Assembly (NCBI GenBank): GCA_017643025.1
Contig: JAEPOG010000005.1
Span: 248,001-312,000 of the forward strand
Reading direction: 5' to 3'
From: Rhizobiaceae bacterium
GTDB taxonomy: Bacteria > Pseudomonadota > Alphaproteobacteria > Rhizobiales > Rhizobiaceae
DNA: 64,000 bases
Below, in pieces: positions 35,268 through 43,300 of this stretch; positions within the stretch are counted from its first letter, which is position 1; each line of letters opens with the position of its first letter. Below the pieces are notes generated by a model that was not told the DNA's origin, searched no databases, and saw only the letters and a program-made list of their open reading frames with translations. A program made the position numbers and the translations under genes.

Positions 35268-36449
35268 ATGCAAATCAACTGGCCCTGGGCTCGCCGTCCG
35301 GGAACGGCAGCGGCTGCCGAAAAGAAGGATGCGACGCCTGGCTTCGTGGCGCTGCACCTGCAGGGCGAGGCGATCTGGACGCGGCGCGACTATGCGACGC
35401 TGGCGCGCGAAGGCTTCATGCGCAATCCCGTCGCGCATCGCTGCGTGCGGTTAATCGCCGAGGCAGCATCCGCCGTGCCGTGGCTGCTCTACCAGGGTCG
35501 TGCCGAACTCGCCGAACACCCGCTGCTGGCGCTGCTTGCGCGGCCGAACATGCGGCAGTCAGGCGCGAGCTTCCTTGAGACGCTCTATGGCCATTTGCTG
35601 ATCTCGGGCAACGCCTATTGCGAATTGGTCGATGCCGGGGCCGAGGCGCGCGAACTGCATATGCTGCGGCCCGACCGGGTGTCGGTAGTGGCGGATGCCG
35701 ACGGCTGGCCGGCGGCGCTCGAATACCGGACCGGGGCGGCAAAGCGGCGCATCGCGATGGGTGGGGACGCGGGCGCGTTGCACCTGACGCTGTTCCACCC
35801 GCTCGACGACCACTACGGCTTTCCGCCGATCGAGGCGGCGCTCACGGCGCTAGACCTGCACAATGCCGCCGGGCGCTGGAACAAGGCGCTGCTCGACAAT
35901 TCGGCCAGGCCGTCCGGTGCGCTGGTCTACGCGCCTAAGGATGGCGGCAACCTGACCGAAGAGCAGTTTTCGCGGCTGAAGACCGAGCTGGAGGAAGGCT
36001 ACACGGGCGCTGCGCGAGCCGGCCGGCCGTTGCTGCTGGAAGGCGGGCTCGACTGGAAGGCGATGGGCCTGACGCCCAAGGACATGGACTTCGTCGAGGC
36101 GCGCAACGGGGCTTCCCGCGACATCGCGCTCGCCTTCGGCGTGCCGCCGATGATGCTGGGCATCCCCGGCGACAACACCTATTCGAACTACCAGGAGGCG
36201 AACCGCGCCTTCTACCGGCTGACCGTGCTGCCGCTGGCGCTGCGGGTGGCGGCGGAATTCACCGCCTGGCTGGGGCAGCGCTTCGGCGACGGCTTGCGGC
36301 TCGACATCGACATCGACCGGATTGAAGGGCTGTCGGCCGAACGCGACGCGCTGTGGACCAGGCTGGAAGGCGCCGGCTTCCTGACGGACAATGAGAAGCG
36401 GGAAGCAGTGGGCTATGGGGCGCGGGGTGGATCGCCAAACGCGTCATGA
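35268..36449 (+). CDS. GTA portal protein (gp3), HK97 family
   Basis: This 393-residue protein forms the portal ring through which DNA enters the head. Features are FMRNPVAHRCVRLIAEAASAVPW, HPLLALLARPN, SFLETLYGHLLISGNAYCEL and the C-terminal MMLGIPGDNTYSNYQEANRAF, all typical of HK97-type portals. It starts ten bases after the large terminase gene, with AGGA upstream, and its stop overlaps the next start (ATGA at 36446). Confidence 0.92.
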   Translation: MQINWPWARRPGTAAAAEKKDATPGFVALHLQGEAIWTRRDYATLAREGFMRNPVAHRCVRLIAEAASAVPWLLYQGRAELAEHPLLALLARPNMRQSGASFLETLYGHLLISGNAYCELVDAGAEARELHMLRPDRVSVVADADGWPAALEYRTGAAKRRIAMGGDAGALHLTLFHPLDDHYGFPPIEAALTALDLHNAAGRWNKALLDNSARPSGALVYAPKDGGNLTEEQFSRLKTELEEGYTGAARAGRPLLLEGGLDWKAMGLTPKDMDFVEARNGASRDIALAFGVPPMMLGIPGDNTYSNYQEANRAFYRLTVLPLALRVAAEFTAWLGQRFGDGLRLDIDIDRIEGLSAERDALWTRLEGAGFLTDNEKREAVGYGARGGSPNAS

Positions 36450-36754
36450 CCGAAGCCGAAACCATCTGGCTGTGGCTCGCCAAGGCGGGCGGCGCAGTCG
36501 CGGGGTCCGCGATATCGCTCGCATATGTACTGCCGCGTGACCGACGCGAGGCGGCGATCCGCTTCGCGGTGGGCGTCGCATGCGGGCTGGTATTCGGCGG
36601 CGCGGCAGGCCTGAAGATCGCGGCCGAACTCGGCATCGCCGATGCGCTCGGCGCGGGCGAACTGATGCTGATGGGCTCGGCCGCCGCGAGCCTCTGCGCC
36701 TGGTGGGCGCTGGGACTGATCATGCGCGTGCTGACGAAGCCGCGCCGTACCTGA
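36446..36754 (+). CDS. Small membrane protein in the g3.5 position (DUF6107-like)
   Basis: This 102-residue protein has three hydrophobic segments (about residues 13-30, 38-60 and 68-92) and a basic tail. It lies between the portal and protease genes, the position of RcGTA g3.5, and I associate it with DUF6107, found in rhizobial GTA loci. Its start overlaps the portal stop codon. A membrane role, perhaps in assembly or release, is inferred only. Confidence 0.7.
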   Translation: MTEAETIWLWLAKAGGAVAGSAISLAYVLPRDRREAAIRFAVGVACGLVFGGAAGLKIAAELGIADALGAGELMLMGSAAASLCAWWALGLIMRVLTKPRRT

Positions 36755-36779
36755 CTTCAACTTCATTTCGGAGACGGAC

Positions 36780-37361
36780 ATGGGTCACCGGCAGGCGCTG
36801 GCGGACGAGCGCAAGCGCGTGGAATTGCGGCTGGACGGGGTCGACGCCGACGGCTCGTTCTCGGGCTATGCCAGCCTGTTCGGCAGGGTCGATCTCGGCC
36901 GCGACGTGGTGGAGCGCGGGGCGTTTGCCTGCTCGCTGGAGAAACGCGGCGCCGCCGGCATCCGCATGCTGTTCCAGCACGATCCGGCGACGCCGATCGG
37001 CGCCTGGCAGGAAGTGCGTGAGGACGCGCGCGGACTGTTTGTGCGCGGCCAGCTGGCGCTGGATTCGGCCAAGGCGCGCGAAGTTCACGCGCTGATGCGC
37101 GGCCGCGCCCTCGACGGGCTGTCGATCGGGTTCCGGACCGTGCGCGCCCGCAAGGAAGCGAAGTCCGGCGTCCGGCGCATTCTGGAAGCCGACCTCTGGG
37201 AAATATCGGTGGTGACCTTCCCGATGCTGCCGGAGGCGCGCGTCGACTCGGTCAAGAGCAGCAATCGCCGACAATCCAACAACGATCACGCGTCCGAACG
37301 GCTGGCAGCGACCATCCGCCGGGCAACCCGTCTGCTCAACGAAAGGAAAAGCCTGAGATGA
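36780..37361 (+). CDS. GTA prohead protease (gp4), HK97 family
   Basis: This 193-residue protease matures the capsid. The core is GYASLFGRVDLGRDVVERGA, with the His of FQHDPATPIG and the Ser of DGLSIGFRTV as the expected catalytic residues of the U35 family. CGGAGACGG precedes the ATG. The last bases overlap the capsid gene start (ATGA at 37358), so protease and capsid are translationally linked. Confidence 0.92.
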   Translation: MGHRQALADERKRVELRLDGVDADGSFSGYASLFGRVDLGRDVVERGAFACSLEKRGAAGIRMLFQHDPATPIGAWQEVREDARGLFVRGQLALDSAKAREVHALMRGRALDGLSIGFRTVRARKEAKSGVRRILEADLWEISVVTFPMLPEARVDSVKSSNRRQSNNDHASERLAATIRRATRLLNERKSLR

Positions 37362-38614
37362 ACGAGCTGAGCCCGGCAGGCGCGCCGGAAATCAAGAGCG
37401 CCACCGCGCAGGAACTGAACGACGCCTTCGACGAGTTCATGACCTCATTCGAGGCGTTCAAGGAAGCCAATGACGAGCGGCTCGGCCAGATCGAGACGCG
37501 CATGAGCGCCGACGTGGTGACGACCGACAAGGTCGACCGCGTTTCGCGGGCGCTCGACGAGCAGAAGAAGGCGCTCGACCGGCTGGTGCTGAAGCGTTCG
37601 CGTCCGGCACTTGGCGGCGAACGCGAGCTTTCGCCGGCGGCTCTGGAACATCACGACGCATTCCATGCCTATGTGCGCAGCGGCGAGGAGCGCGGTCTGC
37701 GTGCAGTCGAAGCCAAGGCGATGTCCTATGGCACTCCGGCAGACGGCGGCTACCTGGTGCCGGACGAAACCGAACGCGAGATCGGCCGCCGGCTTTCGAC
37801 GCTGTCGCCGATCCGCTCGATCGCGTCGGTGCGGCAGGTTTCCGGCGCAGTGTTGAAGAAGCCGTTCGCGATCTCCGGGCCGGCGGTCGGCTGGGTGGGT
37901 GAAACGGCAGACCGTACGCAGACCAACACGCCGACGCTGGACGAGCTGCAATTCCCAACGGCGGAACTCTACGCCATGCCGGCGGCTACCGCGACGCTGC
38001 TGGAAGACAGCGTCGTCGACCTCGACCGGTGGCTTGCCTCCGAGATCGAGGTGGCGTTCGCCGAACAGGAGGGCGCTGCCTTCATCAATGGCGACGCCGA
38101 CAACAAGCCGCGCGGTTTCCTCGACTACGACCAGGTCGCTGAGTCCAGCTGGGCCTGGGACAAGATCGGCTATCTGATCACCGGCATCGAGAACGGCTTC
38201 GCGGCCGAGGATCCGGCTGACATCCTGATCGACCTGATCTACGCGCTGAAGGCCGGCTACCGCCAGAACGCCAGTTGGGTGATGAACCGCAAGACGCAGG
38301 CGGCATTGCGCAAGCTGAAGGACGACCAGGGCAACTATGTCTGGATGCCGCCCGCCGCCCCCGGCAGCCGCGCCATGCTGATGGGCTTCCCGGTGGTTGA
38401 GGCAGAAGACATGCCTGACATCGGCATCGACACGACTCCGGTTGCTTTCGGCGATTTTGCCCGCGGTTATCTGGTGGTCGACCGTACCGGCGTTCGCGTT
38501 CTGCGCGATCCTTACTCCGCCAAACCATACGTGCTGTTCTATGTGACCAAGCGCGTCGGCGGCGGTGTGCAGGATTTCGACGCGATCAAGCTGCTGAAGT
38601 TCGGCGAGTCCTGA
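37358..38614 (+). CDS. GTA major capsid protein (gp5), HK97 fold
   Basis: This 418-residue protein forms the head shell. The first 110 residues are a helical scaffold-like delta domain, likely removed by the protease. The folded part contains GYLVPDETEREIGRRL, VGWVGETADRTQT, FINGDADNKPRGFLDYD and ASWVMNRKTQAALRKLKDD, typical of HK97-type capsids. It is followed by a 123-base gap with two hairpins before the next gene. Confidence 0.94.
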   Translation: MNELSPAGAPEIKSATAQELNDAFDEFMTSFEAFKEANDERLGQIETRMSADVVTTDKVDRVSRALDEQKKALDRLVLKRSRPALGGERELSPAALEHHDAFHAYVRSGEERGLRAVEAKAMSYGTPADGGYLVPDETEREIGRRLSTLSPIRSIASVRQVSGAVLKKPFAISGPAVGWVGETADRTQTNTPTLDELQFPTAELYAMPAATATLLEDSVVDLDRWLASEIEVAFAEQEGAAFINGDADNKPRGFLDYDQVAESSWAWDKIGYLITGIENGFAAEDPADILIDLIYALKAGYRQNASWVMNRKTQAALRKLKDDQGNYVWMPPAAPGSRAMLMGFPVVEAEDMPDIGIDTTPVAFGDFARGYLVVDRTGVRVLRDPYSAKPYVLFYVTKRVGGGVQDFDAIKLLKFGES

Positions 38615-38650
38615 CGCCCGTTCGAATTCTATTCCAGCCTAAACGAGATC

Positions 38651-38709
38651 GCAGGCGGCCACCCCTCCGCCTGCGCGGCGGTCCCGGTTCCCCTCCCGCC
38701 GGGACCGCC
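38651..38709 (+). other. Two tandem perfect hairpins between capsid and connector genes
   Basis: The first is GCAGGCGG (38651-38658) with CCGCCTGC (38667-38674), loop of eight bases. The second is GGCGGTCCCGG (38677-38687) with CCGGGACCGCC (38699-38709), loop of eleven bases. Neither has a T-run, so they are not classic terminators. They could stabilise the capsid mRNA or attenuate downstream expression. Confidence 0.75.
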
Positions 38710-38737
38710 TCCATCCACACTCGACGGATGACATCAC

Positions 38738-39310
38738 ATGACTTTGTTCCGAACTGCCGGGCCGGACGCCGAGCCTGTGACGCTGGCTCATGCCAAGGCC
38801 GAATTGCGCGTCGATCACGACAGCGAGGATGACCTCATCGAAGGCTTGATCCGCGCCGCGCGCGAGGAAGTGGAACAGACCACCGGGCTGGCGATGATCG
38901 ACCAGGGCTGGCGGCTGGCCCTTGACCGCATCCCACCGGTCCGTTGCGTGCTGATCCGGCGTGGGCCGGTGCGCGCGATAACGGCGGTGACGGCCTATGG
39001 TTCGGATGGCGAAGCTTCGGTGCTGGAGCCATCGACCTATCAGCTCGACTCGCTTTCGCGGCCGGCACGCATGCATTTCGAGGTCGCGCCGAGCGATCTT
39101 CGGGTTTTCAACGGCATCGAGATCGATTTCACCGCCGGCTATGGCGAGGCAGGTACCGACGTGCCCGATCTCCTGAGGCGGGCCGTGCTGATGCTGGTCT
39201 CGCACTGGTTCGAGTTCCGCGCATCGTTCGGCGCGGGCGAGCAGCCGGTGTCGCTGCCTGACGGCTACCGCCGGCTCTTGGCCTCATTCATGGCGCGGAG
39301 GCTGGATTGA
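38738..39310 (+). CDS. GTA head-tail connector protein (gp6)
   Basis: This 190-residue protein resembles the phage gp6/phiE125 gp8 connector family that joins portal and tail. The helical LAHAKAELRVDHDSEDDLIE then LIRAAREEVEQTTGLAMIDQ start, and the C-terminal LPDGYRRLLASFMARRLD, are typical. The ribosome site is weak, and two hairpins lie just upstream. Its stop overlaps the next gene (TTGA). Confidence 0.88.
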   Translation: MTLFRTAGPDAEPVTLAHAKAELRVDHDSEDDLIEGLIRAAREEVEQTTGLAMIDQGWRLALDRIPPVRCVLIRRGPVRAITAVTAYGSDGEASVLEPSTYQLDSLSRPARMHFEVAPSDLRVFNGIEIDFTAGYGEAGTDVPDLLRRAVLMLVSHWFEFRASFGAGEQPVSLPDGYRRLLASFMARRLD

Positions 39311-39642
39311 GGGCCGAGTTTATCGATCCGGGTATGCTCCGTCATGAGGTCGCGCTGGAGAGCGCGTCGCTGACACCGGACGGCATGGGCGGACAGGCCG
39401 AAAACTGGGCCGAGGTAGCGACGCTTTTCGCCCGGATCGAGCCGGTAAGCGCCGATGCCGGTTTCGGGGCCGGGCAGACGCGCGAGAGTGTGACGCACCG
39501 CTTCACCATTCGCTTCCGCGCGGACGTGGCGAGCGGCATGCGCTTCACGCGTGGCGGCCGGGTTTTCGAGATCGTTACGGTGCACGACCCGGACGAGACC
39601 GGCCGGTTCCTGGTCTGCAGAACGCGGGAGGACGGCAAGTGA
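39307..39642 (+). CDS. GTA head closure (stopper) protein (gp7)
   Basis: This 111-residue protein matches the phage head closure family (head-tail joining). It starts with a TTG that overlaps the connector stop codon; FIDPGMLRHEVALE is the usual N-terminal block, so the TTG is preferred over ATG 39334. FTIRFRADVASGMRF and VCRTREDGK are conserved-looking features. Its stop overlaps the start of the 55-residue gene (GTGA at 39639). Confidence 0.88.
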   Translation: MRAEFIDPGMLRHEVALESASLTPDGMGGQAENWAEVATLFARIEPVSADAGFGAGQTRESVTHRFTIRFRADVASGMRFTRGGRVFEIVTVHDPDETGRFLVCRTREDGK

Positions 39643-39806
39643 AGATTTCCATGACGCTCACGCTCGACGGCATGTTGCGCGCGCTTCGGGCGCGTGTACA
39701 CACTCGCGCCGAGGAGATCGAGTCGACGGCAGGGTTCGACGGGCAGGACGAGCCGCCTGTGACCGTGCGTCGTGAACGAGATCTTGTCGAGGACAGGCCG
39801 CGATGA
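39639..39806 (+). CDS. Small 55-residue GTA-cluster protein
   Basis: GTG at 39639 overlaps the gp7 stop, and its TGA (39804-39806) overlaps the ATG of the DUF3168 gene, so it fits exactly between them with coupled codons on both sides. The product starts MKISMTLTLDGMLRALRARV, continues HTRAEEIEST and ends VRRERDLVEDRPR: a short helical, charged protein with no recognised domain. This exact fit, and the absence of any gap otherwise, supports a real gene. It has no counterpart I know in the canonical RcGTA set. Confidence 0.72.
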   Translation: MKISMTLTLDGMLRALRARVHTRAEEIESTAGFDGQDEPPVTVRRERDLVEDRPR

Positions 39807-40213
39807 CCGCGCCCGCAGCGGAACTTCAGAAGGCGATCCATGCCGCGCTGGCAGGCGACGCCACGCTCGTCTCGCAGCTCGGCGAGGCGCGCGTCTACGA
39901 TCACGCGCCGCCCGATGCCGCGTTTCCCTATGTCACCTTCGGCCGCACCAGCGTCTACGACTGGAGCACCGGCACCGAAAGCGGAACCGAGCAACTCTTG
40001 ACGCTGCATGTCTGGTCGAAGGGCAGGGGCAAGAAGGAGGCCCATGCCCTCATGGACGCGATTTCCTCCAGGCTGAACGACGCGGCGCTGGCGCTCGACG
40101 GGCATCATCTCGTCAATCTCCGGCTGGAATTCTCCGAAGTGCTCTTCGACGACGACCAGTCGGTCCATCACGGACTGCTGCGTTTTCGCGCCGTGACGGA
40201 ACCCGACGCCTGA
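39803..40213 (+). CDS. GTA tail terminator-like protein, DUF3168 (gp8)
   Basis: This 136-residue protein belongs to DUF3168, the tail terminator/completion family. It contains ELQKAIHAALAGDATLVSQL, VYDHAPPDAAFPYVTFGRT and ALMDAISSRLNDAALALDGH. Its ATG overlaps the stop of the 55-residue gene. It probably caps the tail tube where it meets the head. Confidence 0.9.
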   Translation: MTAPAAELQKAIHAALAGDATLVSQLGEARVYDHAPPDAAFPYVTFGRTSVYDWSTGTESGTEQLLTLHVWSKGRGKKEAHALMDAISSRLNDAALALDGHHLVNLRLEFSEVLFDDDQSVHHGLLRFRAVTEPDA

Positions 40214-40256
40214 CCCCGGGCGGCATCACCATCATACAATCTGACAGGAGGCCCGC

Positions 40257-40670
40257 GTGACCGCGCAAAAGGGCAAGGACATTCTCGTCAAGCTCGACGA
40301 GGATGGGCTGGGCAGTTTCACCACCGTGGCTGGGCTGCGGACGAAGCGCCTGGCATTTAACAGTGAAACTGTGGATGTGACCGACGCGGATTCAGCGGGG
40401 CGCTGGCGCGAGCTGCTGGCAGGCAGCGGCGTGCAGCGAGCCTCGCTGGGTGGGTCCGGCATCTTCAAGGACGCCGCTTCGGATGCGCGCATGCGCACGG
40501 CGTTCTTCGGCGGTGAGATACTGGACTGGCAGCTTGTCATCCCGGATTTCGGCATGGTCGAAGGGCCATTCCAGATCACGGCGCTGGAGTATTCCGGCAA
40601 TCACGACGGCGAAGTCGCTTTCGAACTGGCGCTGGAATCGGCCGGCGCCATCAGCTTCGAGGCTGCCTGA
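40257..40670 (+). CDS. GTA major tail protein (gp9), TP901-1 type
   Basis: This 137-residue protein forms the tail tube. It starts with GTG at 40257, with a strong CAGGAGG at 40243-40249, and shows KGKDILVKLDEDGLGSFTTV, VDVTDADSAGRWRELLAGSG and GPFQITALEYSGNHDGEVAF, typical of TP901-1-like major tail proteins. Its stop overlaps the next start (TGATG). Confidence 0.92.
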   Translation: MTAQKGKDILVKLDEDGLGSFTTVAGLRTKRLAFNSETVDVTDADSAGRWRELLAGSGVQRASLGGSGIFKDAASDARMRTAFFGGEILDWQLVIPDFGMVEGPFQITALEYSGNHDGEVAFELALESAGAISFEAA

Positions 40671-40999
40671 TGGCGGTCAACCTGCGACGCGGTGAAATAT
40701 CAGCGGTGCTCGACGGACGCGAACGGCGCCTTTGCCTGACGCTGGGTGCGCTGGCCGAGCTGGAAGCGGCTTTTGCCGCCGACGACCTCAATGCGCTGGT
40801 CGAGCGCTTCGCAGCCGGCCGCTTTTCGGCGGGCGACATCGTGCGGATCGTCGGAGCAGGGCTTCGCGGCGCCGGTGACGATGTGACCGACGAAGAGGTG
40901 CGCCGCATGCATTGCGAGAACGGCGCGGCGGGATTTGCAAACATCGTTGCTGAGCTGCTGGCCCAGACATTCGGTGACGTAGAGCGGGCAGACGCGTGA
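40670..40999 (+). CDS. GTA gp10 family tail protein
   Basis: This 109-residue protein belongs to the GTA gp10 family (GTA_gp10), thought to act as a tail assembly chaperone. It contains LRRGEISAVLDGRERRLCLT, LGALAELEAAFAADDLNALV and AGDIVRIVGAGLRGAGDDV. It is coupled at both ends (TGATG and GTGA) to its neighbours. Confidence 0.88.
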   Translation: MAVNLRRGEISAVLDGRERRLCLTLGALAELEAAFAADDLNALVERFAAGRFSAGDIVRIVGAGLRGAGDDVTDEEVRRMHCENGAAGFANIVAELLAQTFGDVERADA

Positions 41000-41217
41000 A
41001 CCGGGACCGGTTTTCGAATTCGGCATTCCCCTGGGAGGCGGCGATGGCGTTCGGTCTCGGCCGCCTGCGCCTCGCACCCCGCGACTTCTGGGCGATGACA
41101 CCGCGCGAACTTGCGGCGGCGATGTCTGCCTACTCGGCGCCGGTGGCGGCGCCGGGGCGCGACGAGCTCGACAGGCTGATGAGACAATTTCCCGACACCA
41201 AGGAGCGGGCAGGCTGA
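40996..41217 (+). CDS. GTA phage tail assembly chaperone (g10.1 position)
   Basis: This 73-residue protein starts with a GTG overlapping the gp10 stop. It contains FPWEAAMAFGLGRLRLAPRDF, shortened here to its core WEAAMAFGLGRLRL, and FWAMTPRELAAAM, which match the rcc01693 family of tail chaperones. In siphophages the two products at this position are often made by frameshifting; here they are two separate, overlapping genes. Confidence 0.85.
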   Translation: MNRDRFSNSAFPWEAAMAFGLGRLRLAPRDFWAMTPRELAAAMSAYSAPVAAPGRDELDRLMRQFPDTKERAG

Positions 41218-41218
41218 C

Positions 41219-41776
41219 ATGGCCGAAAGAACGACATTCGAGATCGTTGCCGACACCGGTCCGTTCGAGGACTCGCTGCGACACCTCAAGGATCTCTCCG
41301 GGAGTTTCGGCTCGCAACTGACCGGCGCGCTGAAGTCGGCCGCCGTCAGCGGGCGTTCGCTGGACGATGTATTGCGCCGTATCGGACTGAACCTGGCAGG
41401 GATGGCGCTCAATCGTGGATTGCAGCCGCTGCAGAGCCTGGCTGGTTCCCTGTTGTCTTCGCTGTTTGGCGGGCTGACCGGTTTTGCCAAGGGCGGGATC
41501 GTGCCGTTCGCAAGCGGCGGCGTGGTTTCGTCTCCGACTTACTTTCCGATGGCCGGCGGCAGCATGGGCGTCATGGGCGAGGCAGGCGCGGAAGCTGTGC
41601 TGCCCTTGCAGCGCTCGACGGATGGCCGGCTGGGCGTGGCGAGCGGCGGCGGGGCCAGGACGGTCAACGTCGTGTTCAACGTTAGCACGCCGGATGCTGC
41701 GTCATTCCGCAAATCCGAGGCGCAGATGACCGCGATGCTGGCTCGCGCTGTCGGCCGCGGCTCGCGAGGTCTCTAA
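41219..41776 (+). CDS. GTA tape measure protein (gp11), short
   Basis: This 185-residue protein fills the tape measure position. It has a short helical start, a hydrophobic middle (LAGMALNRGLQPLQSLAGSL), and SGGVVSSPTYFPMAGGSMGV followed by MGEAGAEAVLPLQR, a block common at the end of tape measure proteins. The protein is much shorter than tape measures of ordinary siphophages, as is typical of GTAs, and should give a short tail. ATG at 41219 follows the previous stop by one base. Confidence 0.85.
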   Translation: MAERTTFEIVADTGPFEDSLRHLKDLSGSFGSQLTGALKSAAVSGRSLDDVLRRIGLNLAGMALNRGLQPLQSLAGSLLSSLFGGLTGFAKGGIVPFASGGVVSSPTYFPMAGGSMGVMGEAGAEAVLPLQRSTDGRLGVASGGGARTVNVVFNVSTPDAASFRKSEAQMTAMLARAVGRGSRGL

Positions 41777-41777
41777 G

Positions 41778-42428
41778 GTGGCCGAGTTCGAAAGCTTTCA
41801 TGAAATCCTGTTTCCGACCGCGATTTCGTTCGGAGCGACCGGCGGGCCGGAACGACGCAACGAGATCGTCCGTCTGACCTCTGGTGCCGAGCAGCGCAAT
41901 GCACGCTTCCAGGCCTCGCGCCGGCGCTACGATGTCGGTACCGGCGTGCGGTCGCTGGAAGACCTGCAAGAGCTGATCGCCTTCTTTGAGGCGCGGCGCG
42001 GAAGCCTGCATGGGTTCCGCTTTCGTGACCCCTTCGAGCGCAGGTCGGGAGCTCCCGCAGTTGCGGTGGCTCCGACCGACCAGCAGATCGGAACCGGCGA
42101 CGGGTCGAACCGCGATTACCAGCTGACGAAGATCTACGGCGCGGGGGCGGATGGCTATCAGCGCCCGATCACCAAGCCAGTGGCGGGCACCGTGCGTGTC
42201 GCTGTCGGCGGTGTTGAAAAGACCCTGGGCGCAGACTTCGAGGTCGATGTGACGACAGGGATCGTCACCTTCGTTGAGGCGGAAACGCCGGGATCGGAAT
42301 CGATCGTGACCGCCGGGTTTGAGTTCGATGTGCCTGTGCGCTTCGATATCGAGCATCTGTCGGTCAGCCTCACGGCGTTCGAAGCCGGTCAGGTGCCGAC
42401 CATCCCGCTAGTCGAGATCTCGGCATGA
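41778..42428 (+). CDS. GTA distal tail protein, DUF2460 (gp12)
   Basis: This 216-residue protein belongs to TIGR02217/DUF2460. It contains FHEILFPTAISFGATGGPER, RRRYDVGTGVRSLEDLQEL and FEARRGSLHGFRFRDPFE. It starts with GTG one base after the previous stop and overlaps the next gene (ATGA). In RcGTA the product is a tail hub component. Confidence 0.92.
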   Translation: MAEFESFHEILFPTAISFGATGGPERRNEIVRLTSGAEQRNARFQASRRRYDVGTGVRSLEDLQELIAFFEARRGSLHGFRFRDPFERRSGAPAVAVAPTDQQIGTGDGSNRDYQLTKIYGAGADGYQRPITKPVAGTVRVAVGGVEKTLGADFEVDVTTGIVTFVEAETPGSESIVTAGFEFDVPVRFDIEHLSVSLTAFEAGQVPTIPLVEISA

Positions 42429-43300
42429 CCTTCCAGGACCATCTGCAGGGCACGGTGACGACGCTGTGCTACTGCTGGCGGCTGACCCGGCGCGACGGGA
42501 CAGTGCTGGGTTTCACCGACCACGACCGGCCGCTGACCGTCGACGGCACGCTGTTCGAGCCTGAAACCGGGTTCACGGCAAGCGAAGCACGCGCCGCTCT
42601 TGGACTCGGTATCGACACGGTCGAGATGGACGGCGCGTTGTCGTCCGACCGCGTGAACGAAGCCGATATTGTCGACGGCCTCTATGACGGAGCGACGGTG
42701 CAGACGCTGATCGTCAACTGGAACGCAACAGGCGAATTCGCAGTGCTGCAGCAGGCGACGGTCGCCAAACTGACACGCATCGACAGCCGCTTCGTGGCGG
42801 AGCTGGAAGGGCCGGGGCGGGCGCTTGATTTCGTCCGCGGGCGCACGATCGAGCGCCACTGTTCGGCGGAGCTGGGCGATGCACGCTGCAGTGTAAACTT
42901 GGCGACAGGTGAGTTCAGCGGATCAGGCGAAGTGGTTTCGTCGAGCAGTTTCGATACGGTCGTCGTTGCCGGACTGGATGCATTTGAACAGGGCTGGTTC
43001 GCCAACGGTGTCCTGACCTGGACCAGCGGTGTTCGAACGGGTCAGACGGAGCGCGTCATCGACTTCAGGCGCGAAGCGCAGGGCGCCGTGATTGTGATGT
43101 GGCCAGCTGTTTCGGCAACGCCGCAGGCAGGCGACGAGTTCTTGATCGTTGCCGGATGCGACAAGAGCTTCGCCACCTGCAAGGCGAAGTTCGCCAACGC
43201 CATCAACTTCCGCGGCTTCCCGCATCTCCCGGGGAACGACTCCGCATACGCTTATGTCACCGCCGACGGCGAATTCGACGGCGGGCCGCTCGTTCCATGA
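42425..43300 (+). CDS. GTA tail hub protein, DUF2163 (gp13)
   Basis: This 291-residue protein belongs to TIGR02218/DUF2163. It contains CYCWRLTRRDGTVLGFTDHD, LTVDGTLFEPETGF and a C-terminal cysteine-containing block, GCDKSFATCKAKFANAINFR, then GFPHLPGND. In RcGTA the corresponding protein binds an iron-sulfur cluster. Here at least two cysteines remain in that block (C-x6-C), which could allow the same. It overlaps its neighbours by ATGA. Confidence 0.92.
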   Translation: MTFQDHLQGTVTTLCYCWRLTRRDGTVLGFTDHDRPLTVDGTLFEPETGFTASEARAALGLGIDTVEMDGALSSDRVNEADIVDGLYDGATVQTLIVNWNATGEFAVLQQATVAKLTRIDSRFVAELEGPGRALDFVRGRTIERHCSAELGDARCSVNLATGEFSGSGEVVSSSSFDTVVVAGLDAFEQGWFANGVLTWTSGVRTGQTERVIDFRREAQGAVIVMWPAVSATPQAGDEFLIVAGCDKSFATCKAKFANAINFRGFPHLPGNDSAYAYVTADGEFDGGPLVP

